Source: Ancylobacter vacuolatus
GTDB lineage: Bacteria; Pseudomonadota; Alphaproteobacteria; Rhizobiales; Xanthobacteraceae
Assembly: GCF_030813595.1 (NCBI RefSeq)
Contig: NZ_JAUSUH010000003.1
Span: 310,001-374,000, forward strand
Direction: 5' to 3'
Length of the DNA: 64,000 nucleotides
Of this stretch, positions 27,621 through 38,721 are shown piece after piece (the stretch's first letter is position 1; every line of letters starts with the position of its first letter). Both the position numbers and the translations under genes were made by a program. Below the pieces are notes generated by a model that saw only the letters and a program-made list of their open reading frames with translations, was not told where the DNA came from and made no database searches.

Positions 27621-28289
27621 ATGGAAGCTTTATCAGCCGATGTGGTCGCGTTTCTTCAGGGCCACGACTATCTGATCCCGCTGGTCATCGGCCTCATCGC
27701 ATTCGGCGAATCGCTGGTCATCGTCGGCCTCATCATCCCGGCGACGGCGCTGATGCTCGCCATTGGCGGGCTGGTGGGCACGGGCATCATCTCGCCACTG
27801 CCGGTCATCATCAGCGCCATTGCCGGCGCCATTGTCGGCGATGTCGTTTCCTACTGGCTGGGACGCTGGCTCGGGCCGCGCGTGGTGCACCGCCCGCCGC
27901 TGCTGCGCTACCGCGAGCAGGTGGCGCAGGCACGGCTGTTCTTCCGCCGCTTCGGCTTCGCCTCGGTGTTCGTCGGCCGCTTCTTCGGCCCGGTGCGCGC
28001 CACCATGCCGCTGGTCGCCGGCATGATGCGGATGGACCAGCGCCGCTTCCAGTTCGCCAATGTCTCCTCGGCCATCGTCTGGGCGCCTGTCATGCTGGCC
28101 CCCGGCTGGCTGGCCGGCAGGAGCGCGAGCGAGATGGGCGCGCACAGCCAGGGCGAATGGCTGGTGCTGATGGTCGGCATCACCCTCGTGATGCTGATCG
28201 CGACCTTTGTCGTGCTGCGGGTAATCAAGGGCCGCATTGCCAAGCGCCCCCGCGGCCGCCGCCGGCCCGCCAGCGCGCCGATCGCCTGA
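27621..28289 (+). CDS. DedA-family membrane protein
   Basis: 222 residues with a VTT/SNARE-associated domain. Visible hallmarks are FGESLVIVGLIIPATALM (about 30-50), the re-entrant region GDVVSYWLGRWLG and the signature GRFFGPVRATMPLVAGMMRM. DedA proteins take part in lipid-carrier flipping and envelope homeostasis. The ATG at 27621 follows GAGTGAGGGT; a longer reading upstream has no such site. It is divergent from the MscS gene. Confidence 0.9.
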   Translation: MEALSADVVAFLQGHDYLIPLVIGLIAFGESLVIVGLIIPATALMLAIGGLVGTGIISPLPVIISAIAGAIVGDVVSYWLGRWLGPRVVHRPPLLRYREQVAQARLFFRRFGFASVFVGRFFGPVRATMPLVAGMMRMDQRRFQFANVSSAIVWAPVMLAPGWLAGRSASEMGAHSQGEWLVLMVGITLVMLIATFVVLRVIKGRIAKRPRGRRRPASAPIA

Positions 28290-28450
28290 ACCCGCGCGGG
28301 CACCGGCAGCCGTCTTAACCATTTCGTAAGGATTCAGCCGCCCGGGCGGCGGCTTGCGATATTATGGCGCCGAGTAGGCCATTGACGGCCACGCCCGTGA
28401 CGCGGCCGTCGGTGAGCGACAGCCTGGCCAGGGGCGGACGGGAACGCGCG

Positions 28451-29374
28451 ATGATCGACAAGCTTGAGCCCTCCATCGACCCCATGCGGCCACGTGCCGG
28501 CGAGGACGTCGGCGGCGCCCTCCGCGCCCCGGCGGCGCCCTCCGCGGCCGCTCCGCCCTCGGCCGCCGCCCGCGCCAAGGGGCCGCCGCAGGACCCGGTG
28601 GCGTTCCAGCGCTGGCTCGGCATCGAGCAGCTCAAGGTGCAGATGCGCCGGCTGGAGCTGGAGAACAAGCGCGCCGAGGCGCCCGCGCCCCGCGCCAGCC
28701 ACCCCGCCCTGCCGGTGCTGTATGGCCTGGTTCTGGTCATCCTGCTGGCGCTGGTCGCCTTCCTCGCGTCCCAGGTACTGAGCCTGCGGGAGGATGTTTC
28801 CGCGCTGCGCAGCGCCCAGGGCACCCTGGAAGAGCGTGTGCAGGCGCTGGAAACGCCGCCCCCCGCGCCGCAGGCGGCGGCCCCGCAGGCCGCAGCCCCG
28901 GCCACGACGGCGATGGCGCCCGCCAGTCCCTCAGCGACCGATCAGCCTCCCGCTCTCCCCTCGCCCGCCCTGTCCAGCCCTTCCCCGGCCGATGCGCTGG
29001 TGCCGCTCGCCGGCACGACGCCGATGCCGGCGCCCGCTGCGGCGGCGCCCGCCGCCCCAGCCCTGCCGGGCGCGGGCTATACGGTCCGCATCTTCGCGCC
29101 GATCAACACCGTGGCCAAGGCGCGGGTCGAGGCCTTCACCGCCCCGCTGAAGGCGGCCGGCTTCGATGTCGTGGTCTCCGATACCGGGGTGGTGCAGACG
29201 ACCAGCAACACGCTGTCCTTCCACGCTGGCAGCGCCGGCATGGCCAATGAGGTCGCCGCGATCATCCAGAAGCGGCGGCCGGCGCTTGGCGTCGAGCTGC
29301 GGGCCTCGCCCTCCATTCCCGACAGCGCCCGGCAGGTGCTGATCCTCAACCTGACGGAAGACGCCTTTAGCTGA
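28451..29374 (+). CDS. Membrane-anchored Pro/Ala-rich protein with C-terminal domain, unknown function
   Basis: 307 residues from the chosen ATG; an ATG at 28364 would add 29. Order: an Ala/Pro-rich cytoplasmic stretch (1-60), an amphipathic helix (61-80), one membrane helix (PVLYGLVLVILLALVAFL, about 93-115), a coiled coil (SLREDVSALRSAQGTLEERV), a long Ala/Pro/Ser linker, then a folded C-terminal domain of about 100 residues (GYTVRIFAPINTVAKARVEA onward). That domain vaguely resembles LytR-C or SPOR-like modules, so a cell-wall role is possible but unproven. It lies convergent to the cbb operon, 27 bases from the end of cbbE. Confidence 0.7.
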   Translation: MIDKLEPSIDPMRPRAGEDVGGALRAPAAPSAAAPPSAAARAKGPPQDPVAFQRWLGIEQLKVQMRRLELENKRAEAPAPRASHPALPVLYGLVLVILLALVAFLASQVLSLREDVSALRSAQGTLEERVQALETPPPAPQAAAPQAAAPATTAMAPASPSATDQPPALPSPALSSPSPADALVPLAGTTPMPAPAAAAPAAPALPGAGYTVRIFAPINTVAKARVEAFTAPLKAAGFDVVVSDTGVVQTTSNTLSFHAGSAGMANEVAAIIQKRRPALGVELRASPSIPDSARQVLILNLTEDAFS

Positions 29375-29401
29375 GGCGCCGCGCCTGAGGCGCTACGCCG
29401 C

Positions 29402-30082
29402 TCAGGCGGCGGCGCGCCCGCGCCGGGCGGTGCGGCCTGCCTCGCGGATGGCGGCGATGTTGGCGCCGTAGGCGTCCCGCCCGCCCTTGAACACGGCCGA
29501 ACCGGCCACCAGCACGTTGGCGCCGGCGGCGGCGCAGAGCGCGGCGGTCTCCGGCGTCACCCCGCCATCGACCTCCAGATGGATCGGCCGCTCGCCGATC
29601 ATCGCCCTGAGGCGATAGATCTTCGGCAGCACGTCGGCGATGAAGGCCTGGCCGCCAAAGCCGGGATTGACCGTCATCGGCAGGATGAGGTCCACCTTAT
29701 CGAGCACATAGGCCAGCGCGCTTTCATGCGTCGCCGGGTTCAGCGCCACGCCGGCCTTCTTGCCGAACGAACGGATGAGCTGGAGGCAGCGGTCGAGATG
29801 GTGCGTCGCCTCGGCCTGCACGGTGATGATATCAGCCCCGGCCTTGGCGAAGGCCTCGATGAAGGGCTCCACCGGCTCGATCATCAGATGCACGTCGAAC
29901 AGCTTGTCGGTGTGCGGGCGCATGGCCTTGATGACATCCGGCCCGAAGGTGATGTTGGGCACAAAATGCCCGTCCATCACATCGAGATGGATCCAGTCGG
30001 CGCCGGCGGCTGCCACATCGCGCACCTCCTCGCCGAAGCGCGAGAAGTCGGAGGCGAGCATGGAGGGGGCGATGAGAACCAT
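29402..30082 (-). CDS. cbbE: Ribulose-phosphate 3-epimerase of the Calvin operon
   Basis: 226 residues, TIM-barrel epimerase interconverting ribulose 5-phosphate and xylulose 5-phosphate. Motifs are [35 protein letters not shown], the glycine loop [14 protein letters not shown] and the phosphate site DGGVTPETA. It is the last gene of the cbb operon and replenishes Rubisco substrate. The start MVLIAPSML follows GGGAG. A palindromic repeat separates it from cbbX. Confidence 0.95.
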   Translation of the reverse strand: MVLIAPSMLASDFSRFGEEVRDVAAAGADWIHLDVMDGHFVPNITFGPDVIKAMRPHTDKLFDVHLMIEPVEPFIEAFAKAGADIITVQAEATHHLDRCLQLIRSFGKKAGVALNPATHESALAYVLDKVDLILPMTVNPGFGGQAFIADVLPKIYRLRAMIGERPIHLEVDGGVTPETAALCAAAGANVLVAGSAVFKGGRDAYGANIAAIREAGRTARRGRAAA

Positions 30083-30094
30083 ATCTATTTCTCC

Positions 30095-30184
30095 CGTCAT
30101 CCCGGCCGAGCGTAGCGAGAGCCGGGATCGTCATGAAGTGTGGGGTGCGATCCCGGATCGGCCTGCGGCCGTCCGGGATGACGG
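30095..30184. repeat. CGTCATCCCGG palindromic repeat between cbbX and cbbE
   Basis: CGTCATCCCGGCCGAGCGTA begins an element that ends CCGGGATGACGG at about 30184. It occupies almost the whole gap between cbbX and cbbE and can fold into hairpins in the mRNA. Confidence 0.7.
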
Positions 30185-31129
30185 TCACTTGAGCGGCGGA
30201 TAGCTGTCGATGCCGCCGGAGAAGACGCGGCTGGCAAGGATATCCTCGGCGGTGATCGTCACCAGATCGTCCGCCGTCACCGGCCGGTCGGAATTGAACA
30301 GCCGGTTGGCCTGGCGCAGCCGGGCGCGGTCGAGCGCGTTGCGGATCGAGCGGCCATTGGCGAAATGCGGCTGCTGCATGCGCAGCTCGACATAGCGCTT
30401 GAACGCCTCTTCCGCCTCGCGGCTCATGCGGTAGTTCATCGTGTCGAGGATGCGGGCGCCGATGGCGTCAAGCTCGCCGGCGGAATAGTCGGGGAAGTCG
30501 ACGTGATGGGCAACGCGCGAGCGGAAGCCCGGATTGGCGGTGAAGAAGCGCTCCATCCGGTCGGAATAGCCGGCGAGGATGACGACAAGGTCATCGCGCT
30601 GGTTTTCCATCACCTGCAGCAGAATCTCGATCGCCTCCTGCCCGTAATCGCGCTCGTTTTCCGGGCGGTAGAGGTAATAAGCCTCGTCGATGAACAGCAC
30701 GCCGCCCATCGCCTTTTTGAGGATTTCCTTGGTCTTCGGCGCGGTGTGGCCGATATACTGGCCGACAAGGTCGTCGCGCGTCACGGTGACGAGATGGCCC
30801 TTGCGGACATAGCCGAGCCGGTGGAGGATTTCCGCCATCCGCAGCGCCACCGTGGTCTTGCCGGTGCCGGGATTGCCGGTGAAGCTCATATGCAGCGTCG
30901 GGCTCGTCGCCTCCAGGCCGAAACGGCGGCGGGCGGTGTCGACCAGCAGCAGCGCGCCGATTTCGCGCAGGCGGCGCTTGACCGGCACCAGCCCCACCAG
31001 TTCGCGGTCGAGCTGGTCGAACACCTCGGCCAGCCCGCTGGCGGTGAACTCGGCGCGCAGGTCGATGGAATCAGGCACCTTCGGCGCGGCCTCGGTGGCG
31101 AGAGCGGGATCGTCGATCACGGCGTCCAT
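30185..31129 (-). CDS. cbbX: Rubisco activase CbbX (AAA+)
   Basis: 314 residues, AAA+ ATPase that remodels inhibited red-type Rubisco by pulling on the CbbL C-terminus. Walker A is [10 protein letters not shown], Walker B is [11 protein letters not shown], and sensor and arginine-finger regions follow ([20 protein letters not shown]). The start at 31129 follows GGAGG; more upstream in-frame codons cover a repeat. It lies downstream of cbbLS, as usual for form IC Rubisco, but separated by a repeat and a terminator-like hairpin. Confidence 0.95.
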   Translation of the reverse strand: MDAVIDDPALATEAAPKVPDSIDLRAEFTASGLAEVFDQLDRELVGLVPVKRRLREIGALLLVDTARRRFGLEATSPTLHMSFTGNPGTGKTTVALRMAEILHRLGYVRKGHLVTVTRDDLVGQYIGHTAPKTKEILKKAMGGVLFIDEAYYLYRPENERDYGQEAIEILLQVMENQRDDLVVILAGYSDRMERFFTANPGFRSRVAHHVDFPDYSAGELDAIGARILDTMNYRMSREAEEAFKRYVELRMQQPHFANGRSIRNALDRARLRQANRLFNSDRPVTADDLVTITAEDILASRVFSGGIDSYPPLK

Positions 31130-31150
31130 GGGAGCCTCCATTGGCGTTTT

Positions 31151-31258
31151 CGTCGTCCCGGAAGCGGCGAAGCCGCTCTCCGGGATCGCGCGCAGGAAGC
31201 GCGGCAGGACGCTTGATCGCGATCCCGGCTCTGCGCTTCGCTCCGGCCGGGATGACGG
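31151..31258. repeat. CGTCNTCCCGG palindromic repeat between cbbS and cbbX
   Basis: CGTCGTCCCGGAAGCGGCGA begins an element ending CCGGGATGACGG at about 31258. It is a copy of the family in the cbbX-cbbE and cbbL-cbbS gaps. Confidence 0.65.
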
Positions 31259-31274
31259 CCTGAGGCAGTAAGAG

Positions 31275-31318
31275 AAAAAGGGGACCGATGCCGGGCGCGG
31301 CATTCCGACATCGGTCCC
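31275..31318 (-). terminator. Terminator-like hairpin after cbbS
   Basis: GGGACCGATG (31281-31290) pairs with CATCGGTCCC (31309-31318), a perfect 10-bp stem with an 18-base loop. On the coding (minus) strand the stem is followed by CTTTTTCTCTTA. This is a good intrinsic terminator or attenuator directly after cbbS, so cbbX and cbbE are probably expressed at a lower level by read-through. Confidence 0.75.
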
Positions 31319-31384
31319 TCGCGGCCGGGGAGGAAACCGGACGACCGCGGTTCTCCGTCGGGGGAGTAGTGGGAGACCGACGGA

Positions 31385-31804
31385 TCAGTAGCGCGCGCCC
31401 TCCGGGCGGTTGGCCGCATAGGCGCGCGTCGTGTAGCGGATCGACCGGCCCTCGATTTCCTGGCGCTCCAGCACGAAGCCGGGCTCCTCGGTCGGGCGGT
31501 CGGTGAGGAAGGAAAGGCGCAGCGATTCCCACGTATGGGTGGCGTCGAAGGCGCTGAGGCGGATGTAGTGCCGGCCCTTATAGGCCTTGCGGCACTCGTT
31601 CAGCTCGAACATCACGCCGGCCGCGTCCGGCACGTCGAACATCGGGTGGCCCCACAGTTCCCAATAGGTGTTGCGCGGGTGCGGGTCGTCGGTGAACTCG
31701 ATGTTCACCGCCCAGCCCTTGTCGATGCAGTACTGGACCTGCTTGGCGATCTGCTCGTCCGTCAGGTCCGGCAGGAAGGAGAAGGCTCCCTGGGTCAGGC
31801 GCAT
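31385..31804 (-). CDS. cbbS: Rubisco small subunit, form IC
   Basis: 139 residues. The start MRLTQGAFSFLPDLTDEQIA and the extended C-terminus (ERQEIEGRSIRYTTRAYA) are typical of red-type small subunits, which carry a C-terminal beta-hairpin that fills the central pore of the holoenzyme. The motif ELNECRKAY is conserved. It caps the CbbL octamer. The 126-base gap to cbbL is larger than usual and contains a palindromic repeat. Confidence 0.96.
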   Translation of the reverse strand: MRLTQGAFSFLPDLTDEQIAKQVQYCIDKGWAVNIEFTDDPHPRNTYWELWGHPMFDVPDAAGVMFELNECRKAYKGRHYIRLSAFDATHTWESLRLSFLTDRPTEEPGFVLERQEIEGRSIRYTTRAYAANRPEGARY

Positions 31805-31820
31805 GGTGGTGTCTCGCTCT

Positions 31821-31927
31821 CGTCATCCCGGTCGGCCGGAGGCCGAACCGGGATCGGGTTCCAGAAAAGGGTTTCCACGGTGGTCTCGCGATCCCGGATC
31901 GCGCCTGCGGCGCGTCCGGGATGACGG
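31821..31927. repeat. CGTCATCCCGG palindromic repeat between cbbL and cbbS
   Basis: CGTCATCCCGGTCGGCCGGA opens and CCGGGATGACGG closes an element that fills the spacer between the two Rubisco subunit genes. Confidence 0.7.
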
Positions 31928-31930
31928 AAC

Positions 31931-33487
<1,557 letters not shown>

Positions 33488-34573
33488 TTATTCCGCCGCC
33501 ACCCGGGCGCCGCCGATCACCGGATCGAGGCTGCCGGAGGCGTAGCGCTTGGCCATGGCGGCCAGCGGCAGCACCTTGATCTGCGAGGCGTGGCCCGCCG
33601 TGCCGAACTGCTCGAAGCGCTCGCGGCAGAGGTCGCGCATGGCGTCCATGGCGGGTTTCAGGAATTTGCGCGGGTCGAATTCGGACAGGTTGCCCTGCCC
33701 CACCTTGCGGAACTGCGCGGTCATGGCGAGGCGGCAATCGGTGTCGATATTGACCTTGCGCACGCCATGCTTGATGCCGCGCACGATCTCTTCCACTGGC
33801 ACGCCCCAGGTCTGGGGCATCTGCCCGCCCGACGCATTGAACAGATCCTGCAGCGCCTGCGGCACCGAGGAGGAGCCGTGCATCACCAGATGCACATTGG
33901 GCAGGCGGCGGTGGATTTCCTCGATGATGTTCATGGCGAGGATGTCGCCGTCCGGCTGGCGCGAGAATTTGTAGGCGCCGTGCGAGGTGCCCATGGCGAT
34001 GGCGAGTGCGTCGACCCGGGTCGCGGCGACGAAGTCCTCCGCCTGGTCGGGATCGGTCAGCAGCTGGTCGTGGCTGAGCTGGCCTTCCGCGCCATGGCCA
34101 TCCTCCTGCTCGCCGGCCCCGCTTTCCAGCGAGCCGAGCACGCCGAGCTCGCCTTCCACCGAGGCGCCGACCCAATGGGCGGCATCGACCACGCGGCGGG
34201 TGATCGCGACGTTGTGGTCGTAGTCCGCCGGGGTCTTGGCGTCCTCCTTGAGCGAGCCGTCCATCATCACGGAGGTGAAGCCGTGCTGGATGGCGGAGAG
34301 GCAGGTGGCTTCGTTGTTGCCGTGGTCCTGGTGCATGCAGATCGGGATGGAGGGATACATCTCGACCAGGGCGTCGATCATCCGCGAGAGCATGATGTCG
34401 CCGGCATAGGAGCGGGCGCCACGGCTGGCCTGCATGATGACCGGGGCGTCGACGGCCTGCGCCGCCTCCATGATGGCGAGGCCCTGCTCCATATTGTTGA
34501 TGTTGAAGGCCGGCACGCCGTAACTGTGCTCGGCGGCGTGGTCGAGAAGCTGTCGAAGGGTGATGCGGGCCAT
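33488..34573 (-). CDS. cbbA: Fructose/sedoheptulose-bisphosphate aldolase, class II
   Basis: 361 residues of the class II (metal-dependent) aldolase of Calvin operons. The Zn site is in CMHQDHGNN and [26 protein letters not shown] binds phosphate. It condenses dihydroxyacetone phosphate with glyceraldehyde 3-phosphate or erythrose 4-phosphate. It lies 16 bases after cbbT and about 90 bases before cbbL. Confidence 0.95.
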   Translation of the reverse strand: MARITLRQLLDHAAEHSYGVPAFNINNMEQGLAIMEAAQAVDAPVIMQASRGARSYAGDIMLSRMIDALVEMYPSIPICMHQDHGNNEATCLSAIQHGFTSVMMDGSLKEDAKTPADYDHNVAITRRVVDAAHWVGASVEGELGVLGSLESGAGEQEDGHGAEGQLSHDQLLTDPDQAEDFVAATRVDALAIAMGTSHGAYKFSRQPDGDILAMNIIEEIHRRLPNVHLVMHGSSSVPQALQDLFNASGGQMPQTWGVPVEEIVRGIKHGVRKVNIDTDCRLAMTAQFRKVGQGNLSEFDPRKFLKPAMDAMRDLCRERFEQFGTAGHASQIKVLPLAAMAKRYASGSLDPVIGGARVAAE

Positions 34574-34589
34574 TGGCTCTTCCTCTGGC

Positions 34590-36611
34590 TCAGGCGCAGG
34601 TCAGGAGGTCGCAGGTCGCGTCGACCACCGCCTCGGGGGTGATGTTGAAGTGCCGGTAAAGCTCACCGGCCGGGCCGGAGGCGCCGAAGCCCTCCATGCC
34701 GATGAAGCGTCCGCGCTCGCCGATCCAGCGGTCCCAGCCGAGCCGGGCGGCGGCCTCGATGGCGACGCGCGGGGCGGTGCCGAGCACGGCGCGGCGGTAT
34801 TCATGGCTCTGGCGCTCGAAAAGCTCCCAGCACGGCATGGAGACGACGGCGGCGTCGACACCGCGCTCGGCCAGCAGATCCGCCCCCTTGAAGGCGATCT
34901 CGACTTCCGAGCCGGTGGCGAGCAGCGTCACGTCGCGCCGGCGCTTGGGCTTGCGGGCGACATAGGCGCCGTAGCCGGTGAGGTTTTCCTCGCTGTGCTC
35001 GATGCGGAAGGTCGGCAGGTTCTGCCGCGACAGCGCCAGCACCGAGGGCGTGCCCTCCGCATGCAGGGCGAGCTGCCAGGCTTCCAGCGTCTCCACCGCG
35101 TCGGCGGGGCGGAAGACATAGAGGTTCGGCGTCGCCCGCAGCATCGCGAGGTGCTCCACCGGCTGATGCGTCGGCCCGTCCTCGCCAAGGCCGATGGAGT
35201 CGTGCGTCAGCACATAGACGACGCGCTGTCCCATCAACGCGGAGAGCCGCATGCCGCCCCGGGCGTAGTCCGAGAACACCATGAAGGTGCCGCCATAGGG
35301 GATCGAGCCGCGGTGCAGCGCGAGGCCGTTCATAACAGCCGCCATGGCATGCTCGCGGATGCCGTAGTGGATGTAGCGGCCGGCATAATTGCCCGGCGCC
35401 ACCGACTCCATGCCCTTGGTCAAGGTGAGGTTGGAATGGGTGAGATCGGCCGAGCCGCCCACCGTGAGATCGGTCGCCCGGTTGATGACGCCGAGCGACA
35501 TTTCGGACGCCTTGCGGGTCGCCACCTTCGGCGCGGTCACCGACAGCTCACGCTTGTAGGCGGTGAGCTTCTCGTCGAAATCGGCGGGCAGATCGCCCTC
35601 CATCGCCGCTTCGAAATCGGCGCGGCGGCCGGAGGCGGAAAGCCGCTTCTCCCAGGCGTCGCGGGCCTTGGCGCCGGCCTCGGCGATGTCAACCCAGGCC
35701 GCCCGCACGCTGTCCGGCACCTCGAAGGGCGGATAGTTCCAGCCGAGCGCCGCGCGCGCACCCTCGATCTCGGCGGCGCCGAGCGGGGCGCCGTGCACGG
35801 CTTCCGTGCCGGCCTTGGTCGGGGCGCCATAGCCGATGGTGGTGCGGCAGGCGACCAGCACCGGCTTGTCGCTGGTGCGGGCCTCGCCGAGCGCGTCGAT
35901 CAGCGCGTGATGGGCGTGGCCGTCGACCCGCATCACCTTCCAGCCCGAGGCGGCGAAGCGGGCGAGCTGGTCGGTGGAGGTGGAGAGCGAGGTCTTGCCG
36001 TCGATCGAGATGCCGTTGTCGTCCCACAGCACGATCAGCTTGGAGAGCTTCAGGTGCCCGGCGAGGTCGATGGCCTCGTGGCTGATGCCCTCCATCAGGC
36101 AGCCATCGCCGGCGATGACATAGGTGTGGTGATCGACCAGCTCGTCGCCGAAGCGGGCATTGAGCATGCGCTCGGCTAGCGCCATGCCGACCGCCGTGGT
36201 CAACCCCTGCCCGAGCGGGCCGGTGGTGGTCTCGACGCCGAGCGTGTGGCCGTGCTCGGGATGGCCGGCGGTGATGGCGCCGAGCTGGCGGAAGTTCTTG
36301 AGCTGCTCGGTGCCCATATCGGCATAGCCGAGCAGATGGTTAATGGCATAGAGCAGCATCGAGCCGTGGCCGGCGGAGAGGATGAAGCGGTCGCGGTCCG
36401 GCCAGTCGGGGCGGCGCGGATCGATCTTCATGAAGCGGCTGAACAGGGCGGTGGCGACATCGGCCATGCCCATCGGCATGCCGGGATGGCCGGACTTGGC
36501 CTGTTCCACCGCGTCCATCGCCAGCGCCCGCAGGGCGTTCGCCATGTCCTCATGGGGGATTTCGGCAGGGTCCCGGTGGGGACGCAGCGCCGCAGAGTGG
36601 CTGGTCAACAT
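34590..36611 (-). CDS. cbbT: Transketolase of the Calvin operon
   Basis: 673 residues, full length. The thiamine diphosphate motif begins [27 protein letters not shown] and GREDGPTH-like [14 protein letters not shown] are present. It shuffles two-carbon units among sugar phosphates to regenerate ribulose 5-phosphate. The start [10 protein letters not shown] follows GGGAGGA; upstream codons overlap cbbP in another frame. It is 14 bases from cbbP. Confidence 0.95.
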   Translation of the reverse strand: MLTSHSAALRPHRDPAEIPHEDMANALRALAMDAVEQAKSGHPGMPMGMADVATALFSRFMKIDPRRPDWPDRDRFILSAGHGSMLLYAINHLLGYADMGTEQLKNFRQLGAITAGHPEHGHTLGVETTTGPLGQGLTTAVGMALAERMLNARFGDELVDHHTYVIAGDGCLMEGISHEAIDLAGHLKLSKLIVLWDDNGISIDGKTSLSTSTDQLARFAASGWKVMRVDGHAHHALIDALGEARTSDKPVLVACRTTIGYGAPTKAGTEAVHGAPLGAAEIEGARAALGWNYPPFEVPDSVRAAWVDIAEAGAKARDAWEKRLSASGRRADFEAAMEGDLPADFDEKLTAYKRELSVTAPKVATRKASEMSLGVINRATDLTVGGSADLTHSNLTLTKGMESVAPGNYAGRYIHYGIREHAMAAVMNGLALHRGSIPYGGTFMVFSDYARGGMRLSALMGQRVVYVLTHDSIGLGEDGPTHQPVEHLAMLRATPNLYVFRPADAVETLEAWQLALHAEGTPSVLALSRQNLPTFRIEHSEENLTGYGAYVARKPKRRRDVTLLATGSEVEIAFKGADLLAERGVDAAVVSMPCWELFERQSHEYRRAVLGTAPRVAIEAAARLGWDRWIGERGRFIGMEGFGASGPAGELYRHFNITPEAVVDATCDLLTCA

Positions 36612-36625
36612 GCTGTCCTCCCGTT

Positions 36626-37501
36626 TCACGCGGCGCGCCGCTTCTTCTCGACAAGGTTGAGGATCATCGGCGTGAGGATGAGCTGCATCGCGATGTCGAG
36701 CTTGCCGCCGGGGATCACGATGGAATTGGCGCGGCTCATCCAGGAGCCCTCGATCATCGAGAGCAGGTAGGGAAAATCGATGCCGCGCGGGCTCTTGAAG
36801 CGGATGACGACGATGGATTCGTCGGCCGTGGGAATCCACCGGGCGATGAACGGGTTCGAGGTGTCCACCGTCGGCACGCGCTGGAAATTAATGTCGGTGT
36901 GGGTGAACTGCGGGCAGATGTAGTTCACGTAGTCCGGCATGCGGCGCAGGATGGTGTCGGTCACCGCCTCGGTCGAATAGCCGCGATGGGAACGGTCGCG
37001 GTGGATCTTCTGGATCCATTCGAGGTTGATGACCGGCACGACGCCGATCTTGAGGTCGGCATAGCGGGCGACGTCGATATTGCCGCTCGCCACCGCCCCG
37101 TGCAGCCCCTCATAGAACAGAAGGTCGGTCGGGGTCGGGATCGGCTCCCAGGCCGTGAAAGTGCCCGGCGCGCCGCCATATTCGGCCGCTTCCTTGTCGT
37201 CATGGATATAGTGGCGGTACTTGCCGGTGCCCGTCTGCGAATAGGAGCGGAAGGTCTCCTCCAGTTCCTCGAACAGGTTCGAATCCGGGCCGAAATGGCT
37301 GTAGTGATGGTTGCCGCGCGAGGCCTCCTCGGACATCACGCGCTTCATCTCGGCGCGGTCATAGCGGTGATAGGCGTCGCCCTCGATATAGGCGGCGAGC
37401 ACTTCCTCGCGGCGGAAGATCTGCTCGAAGATGCGCCGCACCGAGGTGGTGCCAGCGCCGGACGAGCCGGTGACGGAGATGATGGGATGATGGATCGACA
37501 T
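36626..37501 (-). CDS. cbbP: Phosphoribulokinase
   Basis: 291 residues, bacterial class I phosphoribulokinase. The P-loop is [10 protein letters not shown] (11-20), the ribulose 5-phosphate site includes [12 protein letters not shown], and [11 protein letters not shown] holds the acidic Walker B. It makes ribulose 1,5-bisphosphate from ribulose 5-phosphate and ATP. Bacterial enzymes of this class are often activated by NADH. It starts 13 bases after cbbF. Confidence 0.96.
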   Translation of the reverse strand: MSIHHPIISVTGSSGAGTTSVRRIFEQIFRREEVLAAYIEGDAYHRYDRAEMKRVMSEEASRGNHHYSHFGPDSNLFEELEETFRSYSQTGTGKYRHYIHDDKEAAEYGGAPGTFTAWEPIPTPTDLLFYEGLHGAVASGNIDVARYADLKIGVVPVINLEWIQKIHRDRSHRGYSTEAVTDTILRRMPDYVNYICPQFTHTDINFQRVPTVDTSNPFIARWIPTADESIVVIRFKSPRGIDFPYLLSMIEGSWMSRANSIVIPGGKLDIAMQLILTPMILNLVEKKRRAA

Positions 37502-37514
37502 GGGTCCTCTTCCC

Positions 37515-38540
37515 TCAGGCGCGCAGCAGGCCGCGGCGGCCGAACAGGGGCGAGCGCTCGGGCATGGCGGCGGCGTCGCAGTGGTAGCGGGAAATGCGGT
37601 CGACCTCGGCGCGCGAGCCGAAGACCAGAGGCACGCGCTGGTGCAGGCTCACAGGGACGAGATCGAGAATCGGCAGCCGGCCATCGGTGGCGGCGCCCTG
37701 CGCCTGTTCCATCACGAAGGCGACCGGGTTGGCCTCGTAGACCAGCCGCAGGCGACCCTGCCCATAACCCCGGCGGGCGTCGCCGGGATAGAGATAGACC
37801 CCGCCACGCACCAGGATGCGGAACACATCCGCCACCATGGAGGCGACCCAGCGTGTGTTGAAGTCCTTGCCTCGCGGCCCGTCGACCCCGGCCAGGCAAT
37901 CCTCGACATAGCAGCGTATGGCGATGTCCCAATGGCGCAGATTGGAAGCGTTGATGGCGTATTCGGCCGTTTCCGGCAGCACCAGCGCCCGCTCTTCGGC
38001 CAGCAGGAAGGCACCGCTGACACGGTCGAGAATGAAGATCTGCGTGCCGACGCCCACCGTCAGCACCAGCGCGGTCTGCGGGCCGTAGAGCAGGAAGCCG
38101 GCGGCCAGCTGCGCCCTTCCCGGCTGCAGCAGCGAATCGGCCCCGACATAGGGCAGGATCGAGAAAATGGTGCCGACCGTGGCGTTGCTGTCGATGTTGG
38201 ACGAGCCGTCCAGCGGATCGACCGCCACCGCCAGCGTGCCGGCGGGGTCCAGCAGCACCGCCTCATCGGCTTCCTCGGAGCCGAACAGGGCGACCGGCGC
38301 GCCCGCCAGCGCGGCGCGGACCAGATCGTCGGCGATCAGGTCGAGTTCCTTCTGGCTGTCGCCATCGGCGTGATAGCCGCGCACGGTGGCGAGCGGGCCG
38401 GCCAGCGGGCCGGCGGCAAGGAGCTCGGCGATCTTCAGGCCGGCGCCGGCCAGGGCGAGCACGGCGTCGGCGACGTCGCGACGCAGGGCGTCGGCCTGTG
38501 ACCACCCCTCAAGGTGGTCCTGCAATGTCGGGCGTGTCAT
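37515..38540 (-). CDS. cbbF: Fructose-1,6-/sedoheptulose-1,7-bisphosphatase, class I
   Basis: 341 residues, class I FBPase. The metal motif is AVDPLDGSSNIDSNATVGTI, and SLHQRVPLVFGS at the C-terminus completes the sugar-phosphate site. It removes the C1 phosphate of fructose or sedoheptulose bisphosphate. As the first gene of the cbb operon, it is divergent from cbbR, and the 181-base gap carries a CbbR-type site. Confidence 0.95.
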   Translation of the reverse strand: MTRPTLQDHLEGWSQADALRRDVADAVLALAGAGLKIAELLAAGPLAGPLATVRGYHADGDSQKELDLIADDLVRAALAGAPVALFGSEEADEAVLLDPAGTLAVAVDPLDGSSNIDSNATVGTIFSILPYVGADSLLQPGRAQLAAGFLLYGPQTALVLTVGVGTQIFILDRVSGAFLLAEERALVLPETAEYAINASNLRHWDIAIRCYVEDCLAGVDGPRGKDFNTRWVASMVADVFRILVRGGVYLYPGDARRGYGQGRLRLVYEANPVAFVMEQAQGAATDGRLPILDLVPVSLHQRVPLVFGSRAEVDRISRYHCDAAAMPERSPLFGRRGLLRA

Positions 38541-38695
38541 GGCGTTCCCCAGTTGTGTTCTTGTGGGCTTGTGCCCTTTGGCGTGTCGTTTCCGTATGCC
38601 TTCGAGAGGGGACCCGAAGCGGCGGACGCCTTTTGTTGATGTCAGACTGCCTGAATTGCCGGCGTAAGGAAATTCGAATAATCTAACCCGTCACT

Positions 38696-38708
38696 TCAAT
38701 TTAGCTGA
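38696..38708. promoter_or_regulatory. CbbR operator candidate TCA-N7-TGA
   Basis: TCAATTTAGCTGA fits the CbbR consensus TNA-N7-TNA with a T-N11-A core and extends to TTCA-N7-TGAA. It ends 13 bases before the cbbR start codon, where CbbR sites that also activate the divergent cbb operon usually sit. Further half-sites towards cbbF are less clear. Confidence 0.6.
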
Positions 38709-38721
38709 AATGTAATGTTCC

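Noticed and set aside
31130..31303. N-terminal extension of CbbX
   Set aside because: The extension translates the palindromic repeat and precedes the well-placed GGAGG site; the same reasoning removed upstream extensions of pccA, scfR, cbbT and glnII.
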